Assembly (NCBI GenBank): GCA_049999805.1
Contig: JBNGIO010005624.1
Location: forward strand, 26,774 to 55,105
Origin: Folioceros fuciformis
Taxonomy: Eukaryota > Anthocerotophyta > Anthocerotopsida > Anthocerotales
Reading direction: 5' to 3'
Length of the DNA: 28,332 bases
Shown here: piece by piece, positions 10,094-19,074 of the stretch
Layout of the letters: each line of letters opens with the position of its first letter
How positions within the stretch are numbered: position 1 is the first letter of the stretch
Made by a program: the position numbers and the translations under genes
Notes under the pieces: model-generated
Told to the model about the DNA's origin: nothing
The model's database searches: none
Seen by the model: only the letters and a program-made list of their open reading frames with translations

Positions 10094-12814
10094 TCACGGC
10101 CGGCCATTACAACTGCAGCGACCGGCGGTGAATCGATGCACCCGATAGCCATCCCTCACCACAATGTGTCTCCCTTCAAGCCTCGACATGATCTCCGTGG
10201 AGCTGTGGCAGTCACTGCACATGCGTAGATTCTTCGTTACCACCAGAGGTGTCCCACTCGGAGTGTTCAACAGACCAAACGCCAGGGCCAGCTTCTCAGC
10301 ATGACCGCAAAGCGCATTTTCTTTTCCCTTCTCAGACAGTGGCTTCAACACCAACCGTGTGTGAGGTATGTGCCCTCCTTCCTGCTTCACACGGGTGTTC
10401 GTCCTTTCTACCATGGACGCAAGATCGTCTCTCCTTTCCCCCACAGCAAACGTATGTACCTCCTTATTCACCTCCATGGTGGCCACAGCAGCTTTCTTGT
10501 TCGCCCCGGCTACCATTCTCCGGGTTTCAATCCTGTCTACATCGCTCCACTGGCCGGCATCCGCATAAGCATTGGCCATGAGCACATACGCTGATGCCCG
10601 CTGAGGGTCCAGCCTAACAATGATCTCGAAACACCAAATCGCCCTCTCTATATCCCCGTGTCTTTTGCAGGCGTTCAACAAAGTCATTAGCCCCACGATA
10701 TCAGTTTGGCCCTCGCATGATAGCAGGATCTCCTTAGCCTCGTCTAGATGGCCGGCACGCCCAAGAAGATCAACCATGCACGTGTAATGCTCGATAGTAG
10801 GTTCGATCCCATGCCGTTCAGCCATGGAATCAAAGAGCTCACGACCCTCACGGACTAGTCCCTCATGGCTGCATGCTACCAGAAGGCAGCTGAACGTGGC
10901 ACCGTCAGGCTGAACACCGGCTGCTGACATCTCCTCAAAGCAAGCAAGTGCTCTCTGACCATCGTCACAAGTACCGTACCCGGATATAAGGGCGTTCCAA
11001 GTCACCACATTCTTTGTCTTCAAGCTGTCAAAAACCTGGCGCGCATCTTCCAGTTCACCACATTTTGCATACATGTCCACCAGGCTGTTGCCCACCAATA
11101 CACTATCCATGAGTCCCCTTTCCACAATCTGGCAGTGCAGCTCCCTGCCCTTCTGCAGGGCACCAGTGCTTCCACAGGCCTTCAGAAGGCAGGCAAAAGT
11201 AACATGGTCACCCAAGATCAGCCCTTCTTGTTCCATTTGCGCATACACACCGAGCGCCTCTTGGCCTAGCCCATGCTGAGCATACCCACCTATCAGAGCA
11301 TTCCATGTCACCACATCCTTCACAGCCGAGCTGTCAAAAACCAGGCGTGCATCTTCCAGTTCACCACACTTTGCATACATGTCCACAAGACAGGTGCCCA
11401 CCACCAGTACATCCAGCAGCCCTCTTTCCACGATGAGTGAGTGCAGCTGCCTCCCCTTCTGCAAGGCACAAGTGCTTGCACAAGCCTTCAGAAGGCAAGC
11501 AAAAGTCACATGGTCAGCAAAAATGATGCCCTCCTGCTCCATTTGTTCGTACACGAGAAGCGCCTCATGCCCCAGTCCTCGTTCAGTATATCCAGCGATC
11601 AGGGCATTCCATGTTACCACATTCTTTGCGTTCATGCTGTCAAAAACCTGGCGTGCATCTTCCAACTCACCGCATTTCGCATACCCAGATATCAGCGCAT
11701 TCCATGTCACCACGTCCTTGGTGGCCATACTGTCAAAAACCTGGCGTGCATCTTTCATTTGGCCACATTTGGCGTACATGTCCACCAGGCAGTTGCCAAC
11801 AAACAGGTTACTGGGAATGCCACTGTGCAACACATCGCAGTGCACTTGTCGGCCAGATTCCACGTCAGAGGCAAATGCACAAGCTTGAAGGGCAGCTACA
11901 AAGACGTGAGCATCGGCCTTCACTCCTGACCCACGCATCTTGCTATATAGTTGTATGGCCTCACGAGGTTTGCCATGCTTGGCATACACGGAGATTATGG
12001 AAGACCACATGAAGGCATCCGGTTTGCCCACTCTGGTGAACACATCCATGGCCTCCTCTACCCTACCTCTACATGCGTACATGCGCAAGATATAGTTCCC
12101 CAAGTATGCACTCGAGTCGTAACCAAGTTTGACAGTGAGATCGTGAACTTGTTGGCCCACGACCAAGTCCTTCCGGGCTGTGCACAGTTTCAGCACAGAG
12201 CAGAACAGAGACTTAGGGATGGCAGCGTCTGTCTGCGCCAGGGATTCCAGGGCCCCAACCGCCTCACAAAGCTTCCCCTGCTGACACAAAATGCTCACGG
12301 TTCCAACTGTTACAACACCCATTTCTGATACCGCACGCGTTCCACCTGTAGACATGGCCGGAGGGGTGGATTTGGAAGGAAAGGTGCAATGAACCATCTG
12401 CGTATCTAAGGAGACGAGCTGGTCATCAACCCAAGCTGGCTTAAACACGTTGTTTAACCACAGGACCTCGCCGGACCCCTTACGCCGAAAGTGAGGGGAG
12501 CGGGATCTCTTGTTGTCTCGTCTGTTATCCCACCACAGGGTAGGGTCCATGAAAAATTGTTGCCACAAGTGCTCCTGCTCCTGCTCCTGCTCCTGGCGAA
12601 AACCATCGCTGCAAATTCTGCCCTCTTCCATCCATTTTCTCGGGCCCGGAAGTGCTAGGCTCCTGACATAAACGCACCTGGAGGCATGGTTGTTTCCCTG
12701 GTGTGGACTCCCTGAGATGGGATGAGCTGGAGTTCCTACCAGGATCCTTGTACACACACCAATTTGTTGGGTGCACAACAGGTCCGCTTGCCAAACTGCC
12801 GCCATACCACCCAA
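10094..12814 (-). CDS. Gene C: PDF-motif/PPR (PLS)-E1-E2-DYW protein, ending GRP
   Basis: Predicted organelle RNA-editing factor, 906 residues, one exon; the shortest intact paralogue. Translation may start at MGGMAAVWQ or three codons later at MAAVWQADLLCTQQIGV, which aligns better with the family leader. The PDF-like block is at 83-140, but its core reads SPHF, not SPDF. About 16 PPR motifs follow, including one S-only short unit (ISGYAKCGELEDARQVF) placed directly after another S motif, and only two full P-L-S units before P2-L2-S2-E1-E2. The DYW-type domain begins near residue 773: HAE at 838-840, CSDCH at 866-870, terminal CSCNGRP. The PG-box region reads KKAAVATMEV, so even the proline is lost. 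Its C-terminal domain differs from that of gene D at only about nine of 134 positions. It lies just 342 bp downstream of gene D on the same strand. Confidence 0.95.
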   Translation of the reverse strand: MGGMAAVWQADLLCTQQIGVCTRILVGTPAHPISGSPHQGNNHASRCVYVRSLALPGPRKWMEEGRICSDGFRQEQEQEQEHLWQQFFMDPTLWWDNRRDNKRSRSPHFRRKGSGEVLWLNNVFKPAWVDDQLVSLDTQMVHCTFPSKSTPPAMSTGGTRAVSEMGVVTVGTVSILCQQGKLCEAVGALESLAQTDAAIPKSLFCSVLKLCTARKDLVVGQQVHDLTVKLGYDSSAYLGNYILRMYACRGRVEEAMDVFTRVGKPDAFMWSSIISVYAKHGKPREAIQLYSKMRGSGVKADAHVFVAALQACAFASDVESGRQVHCDVLHSGIPSNLFVGNCLVDMYAKCGQMKDARQVFDSMATKDVVTWNALISGYAKCGELEDARQVFDSMNAKNVVTWNALIAGYTERGLGHEALLVYEQMEQEGIIFADHVTFACLLKACASTCALQKGRQLHSLIVERGLLDVLVVGTCLVDMYAKCGELEDARLVFDSSAVKDVVTWNALIGGYAQHGLGQEALGVYAQMEQEGLILGDHVTFACLLKACGSTGALQKGRELHCQIVERGLMDSVLVGNSLVDMYAKCGELEDARQVFDSLKTKNVVTWNALISGYGTCDDGQRALACFEEMSAAGVQPDGATFSCLLVACSHEGLVREGRELFDSMAERHGIEPTIEHYTCMVDLLGRAGHLDEAKEILLSCEGQTDIVGLMTLLNACKRHGDIERAIWCFEIIVRLDPQRASAYVLMANAYADAGQWSDVDRIETRRMVAGANKKAAVATMEVNKEVHTFAVGERRDDLASMVERTNTRVKQEGGHIPHTRLVLKPLSEKGKENALCGHAEKLALAFGLLNTPSGTPLVVTKNLRMCSDCHSSTEIMSRLEGRHIVVRDGYRVHRFTAGRCSCNGRP

Positions 12815-13156
12815 AGTGACTCTAGTAGAGGACTACGAGAGTATCACCGTGCTTCAGTGTGTGACCTGGTGCACACAACCCCGGAAGGACGGACAGAACA
12901 TCGCATTCCTCTCCCACACAACGACACACACAGACACACATAACTGTCGCTTTGGATTGGAAGGGTTGGGACGCAATTGGCTCCTGTGTTCCTCCGAACT
13001 TTGCTTCGGTCTAGTAAGAGACAGATTCATTGGATTTTGATGGCATCTATCACGATAAGCGAGGCGGATAAGCGTTCGCAAATCAATCTCACCCATGCCT
13101 TAACTATTCGCTTCACACAGCCCAATGTGCTGGAGCACAAACTATTTTTTTCATCG
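12815..13156. other. Short 342-bp spacer between genes D and C
   Basis: This spacer must hold both the 3' end of gene D and the promoter of gene C, unless the two are transcribed together. It contains a short CACACAGACACACA stretch near 12920-12940. I see no clear TATA box or polyadenylation signal, and the small open frames have no recognisable product. Confidence 0.6.
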
Positions 13157-16132
13157 TCACGGTCGACCATTACAACTGCAACAACCAGCCGCGAATCGAT
13201 GGACGCGGTACCCATCTCTCACCACAATGTCTCGCCCTTCAAGCCTTGACATGATCTCCGTGGAACTGTGGCAGTCACTGCACATGCGTAGATTCTTCGT
13301 TACCACCAGAGGTGTCCCAGTCGGAGTGTTCAACAGACCAAACGCCAGGGCTAGCTTCTCAGCATGCCCACAAAGCGCATCTTCCTTTTCCTTCTCAGAC
13401 AGTGGCTTCAACACCAACCGTGTGTGAGGTATGTGCCCTCCTTCCTGCTTCACACGGGCGTTCGTGCTCTCTACCATGGACGCAAGATCATCTCTCCTTT
13501 CCCCCACAGCAAACGTATGCACCTCCTTATTCACCTCAATGGTGGCCACAGCAGCTTTTTTTTTAGCTCCTGCTGCCTTTCTCTGGGCTTCAATCCTGTC
13601 TACATGGCTCCATTGCCCTGCATCTGCATAGGCATTGGCCATGAGCACATACGCAGGCGCCCATTGAGGGTCCAGCCCAACAATGTTTTCAAAACACCGG
13701 GCGGCCCTTGCTATATCCCCGTGGCTTTTGCAGGCATTCAACAAAGACGTCAAGCCCACTACATTACTTTTGTTCTCGGATGATAACAGCATCTTCTCTG
13801 CCTCATCTACATGGCCGGCACGCCCAAGAAGATCAATCATGCAATTGTAATGCTCAGTGCTAGGCGTGATGCCATGCTGTTCAGCCATGGAATCGAAGTG
13901 TGTGCGACCCTCATCCACCAGTCCCCCATGACTGCATGCTACTAGAAGGCAAGTAAAAGTTGCATCATTAGGCTGAATGCCAGCAAGTAGCATCTCCTCA
14001 AAACAAGCCAGTGCCTTGTGACACTCATCACAAGCGCCATACCCAGATATGAGGGCAGTCCAAGTCACCACATCCTTTGTGGCCAAGCTGTCAAACACCT
14101 GGCGGGCAGCCTCCACGTCGCCACATTTTGCGTACATGTCCACCAGGCAGTTTCCCAACACGACATTATCCAGCAGTCCTCTTTTCAGAATCTGTGAGTG
14201 TAGCTGCCTGCCCTTCTGTACTCCGCCAGCGATCGCACAGGCCTTGAGAAGACAAGTGAGAGTGACGTGGTCAGCCACAAGCAAGCCCTCATGCTCCATT
14301 TGTTCGTACAGAAGAAGCGCTTCTTGTCCGAGTCCTTGCTGAGTATACCCAGCTATCAGGGTGTTCCACGTCACCAAATTCTTAGAGGCCAGGTTGTCAA
14401 AAACCTGACGTGCATCCTCAAGTTCACCACATTTTGCATACATGTCCACCAGGCAGGTGCCCACCAGTATGTTATCCAACAGTCCCCTTTTGACAATCTG
14501 TGAGTGCAGCTGCATACCCTCCTGTAAGGCACCGTTGCTTCCACAGGCCCTCAGGAGGCAAGCAAAAGTGACATGGTCAGCCAGAATAAGGCCTGCCTCC
14601 TCCATTTGTCCATGCAGAACAAGCGCCTCTTGGCTGAGTCCTTTCCGTGCATACCCAGCAATCAGGGAATTCCAAGTCACCACATCCTTTGTGGCCATGC
14701 AGTCGAAAACGTGGCGTGCATCTTCCAGTTCACCACATTTGGCATACATGTCCACCAGGCAGTTGCCCACCAGAACGTCATTGAGCAGTCCTCTTTCGAC
14801 AATGCGTGAGTGCAGTTGCATGCCCTTTTGTAACGCACCAGTGCTTCCGCAAGCCTTCAGAACGCAAGCAAAAGTAACACGGTTAGCCGAAATGCGGACC
14901 GCCTTCTCCATTTGTCCGTACACAGCAAGCGCCTCTTGGCCCAGTCCTTGCTGTGCATACCCAGCAATCAGAGCATTCCATGTCACCACATCCTTCGTGG
15001 CCATGCTGTCAAAAACCTGGCGTGCATCTACCAGTTCACCACATTTGGCATACATGTCCACCAGGCAGTTGCCAACAAACAAGTTACTAGGAATGCCACT
15101 GTGCAACACATGAGAGTGCACCTTTCGGCCAGATTCCACATCCGAGGCAGATGCACAAGCTTGGAGGGCAGCTACAAAGACGTGAGCATCTGCCGTCACT
15201 CCTGACCTACACATGGCATTGTACAGTTGTATGGCCTCACAAGGCTTTCCGTGCTTGGCATATGCGGAGATTATGGAAGACCACATGAAGGCATCCGGTG
15301 TGCCCACTCTGGTGAACACATCCATGGCCTCTTGCAGCCTACCTTCACATGCATACATGCGCAAGAGATGGTTCCCCAAGTATGCACTGGACTCGTAGCC
15401 AAGCTTGGCAGTGAGATGATGAACTCGTCGGCCCACCACCAAATCCTTCTTAGCTGTACACAGTTTTAGCACAGCGTAAAACAGAGACTGAGGAATAGCA
15501 GAGTCCCTGTGCGCCAGAGATTCCAGGGCTTCAACAGCCTCGCAAAGCTTCCCCTGCTGACATAGAATGCTCACGGTTGCAAGCGTTGCAACGCCCATCT
15601 CCGATCCAGGGCGCCGGCGCCTCCCAGCTTCAGACGTTGCAGAGGAGGTGGACTTGAAAGGAGAGGAGGCACCATGAGCTATCTGCATATCCAAGGAAAC
15701 GAGGTGGTCATCAACCCAAGCTGGCTTAAACACGCTGTTCAACCACAGAACCTGGCCGGACCCCTTACGCCGGAAGTGAGGCGCAAGGCTGCTCTTGTCA
15801 TCTCGTCTGTTATCCCACCACATGGCAGGGTCCAGGAAGAATTGTTGCCACAAGTCCTCCAGCTCCTGCTCCTGCTCCTGCACCTGCTCCTGCACCTGCA
15901 CCTGCACCTGCTCCTGCTCCTGGCATCGACCATGGGTAGAAATTCTGTCCGCTCCCATCGATTTTCTCGCAATTGGAAGCGCTGGGCTCTTCACACTGCC
16001 AGACCTGGACGCGCGGTTGTTTGCCATAGGTGAACTCTCTGATGTGAGATGAGCCGGAGTTAGTACTGGGATCACTTTGGACACACCAATTTGTTTGATC
16101 CACAACAGGTCCGGTTGCCATACTGCGGACAT
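13157..16132 (-). CDS. Gene D: PDF-motif/PPR (PLS)-E1-E2-DYW protein, ending GRP
   Basis: Predicted organelle RNA-editing factor, 991 residues, one exon, starting MSAVWQPDLLWIKQIGV. An unusually long Gln-rich stretch (residues 71-90, alternating EQ and VQ) precedes the PDF-like block at 94-151, whose core reads APHF as in gene C. About 18 PPR motifs follow: a degenerate first triplet, one P-L-S, three nearly identical P-L-S units and P2-L2-S2, then E1-E2. The DYW-type domain starts near residue 858 with HAE at 923-925 and CSDCH at 951-955, and ends CSCNGRP. PG-box region: KKAAVATIEV. The base-selecting residue pairs (5th/last) of P and S motifs after the first S read SD, ND, NN, ND, ND, TN, ND, ND, TN, NN. 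It is the nearest relative of gene C in the window. A role in U-to-C editing is inferred from the domain class. Confidence 0.95.
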   Translation of the reverse strand: MSAVWQPDLLWIKQIGVSKVIPVLTPAHLTSESSPMANNRASRSGSVKSPALPIARKSMGADRISTHGRCQEQEQVQVQVQEQVQEQEQELEDLWQQFFLDPAMWWDNRRDDKSSLAPHFRRKGSGQVLWLNSVFKPAWVDDHLVSLDMQIAHGASSPFKSTSSATSEAGRRRRPGSEMGVATLATVSILCQQGKLCEAVEALESLAHRDSAIPQSLFYAVLKLCTAKKDLVVGRRVHHLTAKLGYESSAYLGNHLLRMYACEGRLQEAMDVFTRVGTPDAFMWSSIISAYAKHGKPCEAIQLYNAMCRSGVTADAHVFVAALQACASASDVESGRKVHSHVLHSGIPSNLFVGNCLVDMYAKCGELVDARQVFDSMATKDVVTWNALIAGYAQQGLGQEALAVYGQMEKAVRISANRVTFACVLKACGSTGALQKGMQLHSRIVERGLLNDVLVGNCLVDMYAKCGELEDARHVFDCMATKDVVTWNSLIAGYARKGLSQEALVLHGQMEEAGLILADHVTFACLLRACGSNGALQEGMQLHSQIVKRGLLDNILVGTCLVDMYAKCGELEDARQVFDNLASKNLVTWNTLIAGYTQQGLGQEALLLYEQMEHEGLLVADHVTLTCLLKACAIAGGVQKGRQLHSQILKRGLLDNVVLGNCLVDMYAKCGDVEAARQVFDSLATKDVVTWTALISGYGACDECHKALACFEEMLLAGIQPNDATFTCLLVACSHGGLVDEGRTHFDSMAEQHGITPSTEHYNCMIDLLGRAGHVDEAEKMLLSSENKSNVVGLTSLLNACKSHGDIARAARCFENIVGLDPQWAPAYVLMANAYADAGQWSHVDRIEAQRKAAGAKKKAAVATIEVNKEVHTFAVGERRDDLASMVESTNARVKQEGGHIPHTRLVLKPLSEKEKEDALCGHAEKLALAFGLLNTPTGTPLVVTKNLRMCSDCHSSTEIMSRLEGRDIVVRDGYRVHRFAAGCCSCNGRP
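15860..15921 (-). repeat. Coding hexanucleotide repeat (Gln-Glu/Gln-Val) in gene D
   Basis: On the plus strand, repeated CTCCTG and CACCTG hexamers encode alternating Glu-Gln and Val-Gln on the minus strand, upstream of the PDF-like block. The same place holds two to four such units in the other paralogues, so it is a length-variable in-frame minisatellite. It probably forms a flexible or helical linker between the leader and the PDF-like block. Confidence 0.9.
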
Positions 16133-16455
16133 CGTTCAGGCTCAGGGACTGCTGACCAGAATATAGACGCAGGGAATGTGGGTAATGTCGTGGCTGTGGC
16201 GCCTTGCATTCGCTACGCAACACATGACCAGACCACACCACCATTAAACAAGGACTTTTGCAGACTGATTTCCTGCAGCGCTTCGCTTGCGTGTGCTGCC
16301 CACGTTCTGGTTCCAAGTTTGGGATGGAACAGGAAACGGGCAGCAATAGGTACAGTCTCATTTATTTTAGAAAAGTAGGATGAAAAATCACTGGAGAGAT
16401 ATAAACTAATGATAGGGACACTAGGGGCTAATGGTTCGACATAGGGTCTACTATC

Positions 16456-16905
16456 ACTGGAGTTACTGACATCGCCTCTCCTCCCTTTGGAATTACTGAC
16501 TCCCATTGGAGTTAATGATGCCGCCTCTCTTCCCATTGAAGTTACTGACGTTGCCTCTCTGCCAATAGAGTTATTGACACCGCCTCTCCTGCCATGGAGT
16601 GCCAATAGAGTTATTGACACCGCCTCTCCTGCCATGGAGTTATTGATGCTGCCTCTCTGCCATGGAGTTATTGATGCCGCCTCTCCTACCAATAGAGTCA
16701 TGGTGTTATTGATGCCGCCCTCTCCTNNNNNNNNNNAATAGAGTCATGGTGTTATTGATGCCGCCCTCTCCTACCAATAGAGTTATTGACGCCACCTCTC
16801 CTACCAATAGAGTTATTGACACCACCTCTCCTACGAATAGAGTTATTGACACCGCCTCTCCTACCAATGGAGTTATTGATGTCGCCTCTCTTGCCAACGT
16901 TGTCA
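16456..16905. repeat. Minisatellite, unit about 30 bp, about 14 or more copies
   Basis: The unit consensus is AGAGTTATTGACACCGCCTC followed by TCCTACCAAT, with ACT/ATT, GCC/GTC and CCATGG variants. Because the unit is a multiple of three, several frames stay open on both strands (plus NRVIDTASPT, minus VGEAVSITLL). That is a property of the repeat, not proof of a protein. A 10-N gap at 16727-16736 splits it. Confidence 0.9.
16727..16736. other. Assembly gap (10 N) flanked by a 36-bp duplication
   Basis: The 36 bases before the gap (16691-16726, beginning AATAGAGTCATGG) recur exactly after it (16737-16772). This fits either an overlap of two contigs left unmerged or a collapsed tandem unit, so the local copy number is unreliable. 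Confidence 0.93.
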
Positions 16906-17346
16906 TCCTGTGTATGGTATTAGCCAAGTTTTGCTATAGAGCTATGGAAACCCTCCGCCGACAAAGTGTTACAAAAGATGGAAAGAGGAAGCCCAAGCCC
17001 ATTTTTCTAGTTGTGAACTGCCTTGGCGCAAGACTTCAAAAAGTTGGAAAAAACCTTGCACATGGCCGTGCGAGTATTTATGGCAAGGGGGATAAAGGTG
17101 TGTCCAACCTGTAAAGGGGTGTACTTGTGAACCTTGGTTGATGCACTCCCCTTTACCACCCAACTTGGAGGGTTGAGGATAACATGCTCGTAGAGTGCAA
17201 TGTATGTGGGGTCAATTACGATCAAATCAGCAATAATAACTTGTTGATCTCCTTAGATTTAGATGTAGAAAAGGTCAACCCAAAGGGAAATGTCATTCAA
17301 TAGAGTGTATGGGCACACCCCGAAGGGTAGAAAGCAAGCCTCCTTG

Positions 17347-17450
17347 GCCAACGAAAACATGACATCTCGCACAGCCAACGAAAACATGACATCNNNNNNN
17401 NNNAACATGACATCTCGCACAGCCAACGAAAACATGACATCTCGCACAGC
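17347..17450. repeat. 27-bp tandem repeat, about 3 to 4 copies, interrupted by N
   Basis: The unit reads CCAACGAAAACATGACATCT followed by CGCACAG. Copies surround the 10-N gap, so the true number is unknown. Frames are open on both strands through it because 27 is divisible by three. No coding function is supported. Confidence 0.88.
17394..17403. other. Assembly gap (10 N) within the 27-bp repeat
   Basis: The left flank ends AACATGACATC and the right flank begins AACATGACATC, an 11-bp duplication. This again points to an unmerged overlap or a collapsed repeat. Confidence 0.93.
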
Positions 17451-17794
17451 ATCGTGCGTAGCCATCCATTGACCCTCATTCAAGCAATGGGCAAGATGAG
17501 CACTAGATTTGTCTAGAGGTGTCTCACAATTGGAGGAGAGAGAGCAGGCCAAAGTTGGACCAAACTAAGGTAAAACCTTATTGTCGTAGAAAATGTGGGT
17601 TGGTGCGATTCATAAAGCCTATAGGGTCAATTGAGCCAAGAACTTGTGCCTAGCCTGAGCACAAACGAAGTCGTGCATGAATGGGCCTTAGGATAGAAGA
17701 ATCCCAGCAACAATGCAATGCCATTCCTATTCCTTTCTTGGTCTTTTGAATTTTAGATACATACTTACTCTTAAGTAAGTAAATATAATTATTT

Positions 17795-18115
17795 TTTATT
17801 GTTGAGGAAAAACTAGATGGAAAGTCCCATCCACTCCAAGGATAGGAGGAACAATGGCATATAGATGGTAGAATCCAACCCAAATGGGGCCAAAGGGCAA
17901 AGAGTACTAACTCCTTCGAAAATCATTTTGAAAATTACTTATTGCTCCTAAAAATATCGTGATATATAGATTAACAAAAGGTCTACCTACCACCTGTGTT
18001 GAAGAAGCTACTTGACCTGCTCTTGTTTCTATTCTAAAAACCACGTTGGCTAATGCTCTTTGTGAAGCAATTGGTTCTAACAACCTTGTTGTTAGCTAAT
18101 ACTCTTTGTAAAGCA
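17795..18115. repeat. Dispersed intergenic repeat, copy 2
   Basis: Homologous and parallel to 8035-8415. Shared blocks include TTTTTATTGTTGA-like sequence, TGGAAAGTCCCATC, GGAGGAACAAT, AGGTCTACCTACCACC, TTCTATTCTAAAAACC and GCTAATGCTCTTTG. It carries one GTTGAAGAAGCTACTTGACCTG unit where copy 1 has several. A piece near 17860-17930 is poorly matched between the copies. Identity is clearly below 100 percent, so the duplication is not recent. Confidence 0.75.
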
Positions 18116-18480
18116 ATGGATATCTTTACAAAGCAAAAACTACTTTATTAGCTAATGCTCTTTGTAGAGCAATGGATATCTTTACAAAGCAAAAACCATG
18201 TTATTGGCTAATGTTCTTTGTAAAAAAATGGATATCTTTACAAAGCAATGGAGTCTAAAAATCACTTTGTTGGCTAATGTTTTCTAGCAAAGCAAAAGAT
18301 ATTTTTACAAAGCAACAAGTTCTGAAAACCGCATTGTTGGCCAACACTCTTTTGTAAAGCAATGGTATCTTTACAAAGTAATGGAGTCTAAAAATCATGT
18401 TATCATCCACGAATATCTTTACAAAGCAAAAGTTCTAAAAACCTCACCTTTTGCCTAATACTCTTTTGCAAAGCAATGGA
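18045..18480. repeat. Degenerate tandem array with complementary CTTTGTAAAG and CTTTACAAAG blocks
   Basis: About six to eight degenerate units of 55-80 bp contain GCTAATGCTCTTTGTAAAGC, then AATGGATATCTTTACAAAGC. The two decamers are reverse complements, so each unit can fold into a hairpin. The array continues directly from the right end of the dispersed repeat; copy 1 contains a single such block near 8370-8400. The origin is unknown. Confidence 0.8.
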
Positions 18481-19074
18481 TGTGATACCCGAAACAAGGG
18501 CAAGGTTTGGTAAATATACTATATATGTCTGATTGGGTACTATAATCCGTGTTCCAATAATGAGCATGAGAGGCAGATCAGATCAGCGTCGTTCAAAGTC
18601 GGCTGCCAGCCAATGACAGGCCTTTTAGAAAGGCAGGGTGGATTTACTAGAAGCTGCACTTCTCTCAGGCGGCTGCCGATGCTTGCAACTGATCCGAGCG
18701 CCCCCGACGGCTATGTGCGTACGTACGTACCCTGATGTCGTTGGGCACGCTGAATTCCCTCGTGCGCCTTCCCTTCGATGGAAGACGTGAGACTCCATGA
18801 GTTTGTAGTCATTGTGAGGTGAATGTGAAGCTAGAATCTATCAGTTTCCTAATTTGAAGTGAAGGTGAAGCAAGAATCCATCAGTTTCCCAAATTGCCCC
18901 TCTTACCCCTTGCAAATCTGCTCCGCACCGGTGTCCTGTCTTGTCTGCCTGTTCTATCCTCCCTCGTTGCTCGCTGTTGACCATCACGGGTGTGTCCCTG
19001 TGCCTGTGCCTCACAACCTGGGCTGGGCATCGTCGTGCCATAGTCCGTTGTTAGCATACGGTGGTCCTTGAACG

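Larger units (their letters stand above)
16133..19074. other. 2.9 kb divergent intergenic region between genes D and E
   Basis: Genes D (minus) and E (plus) are divergently oriented, so their promoters both lie here. The region holds a 30-bp minisatellite (16456-16905), a 27-bp tandem repeat (17347-17450), two 10-N gaps, the second copy of the dispersed repeat (17795-18115), and a degenerate array rich in CTTTGTAAAG/CTTTACAAAG (18045-18480). Short frames such as 16746-17114 run through the minisatellite and are not supported as genes. A TATA-like ATACTATATATG lies near 18516-18527, about 550 bp upstream of gene E, too far for a confident call. Confidence 0.6.

Noticed and set aside
16746-17114. 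122-codon frame with NRVIDTASPT repeats
   Set aside because: Created by a 30-bp minisatellite next to an N gap, open in several frames on both strands, with no known homologue.
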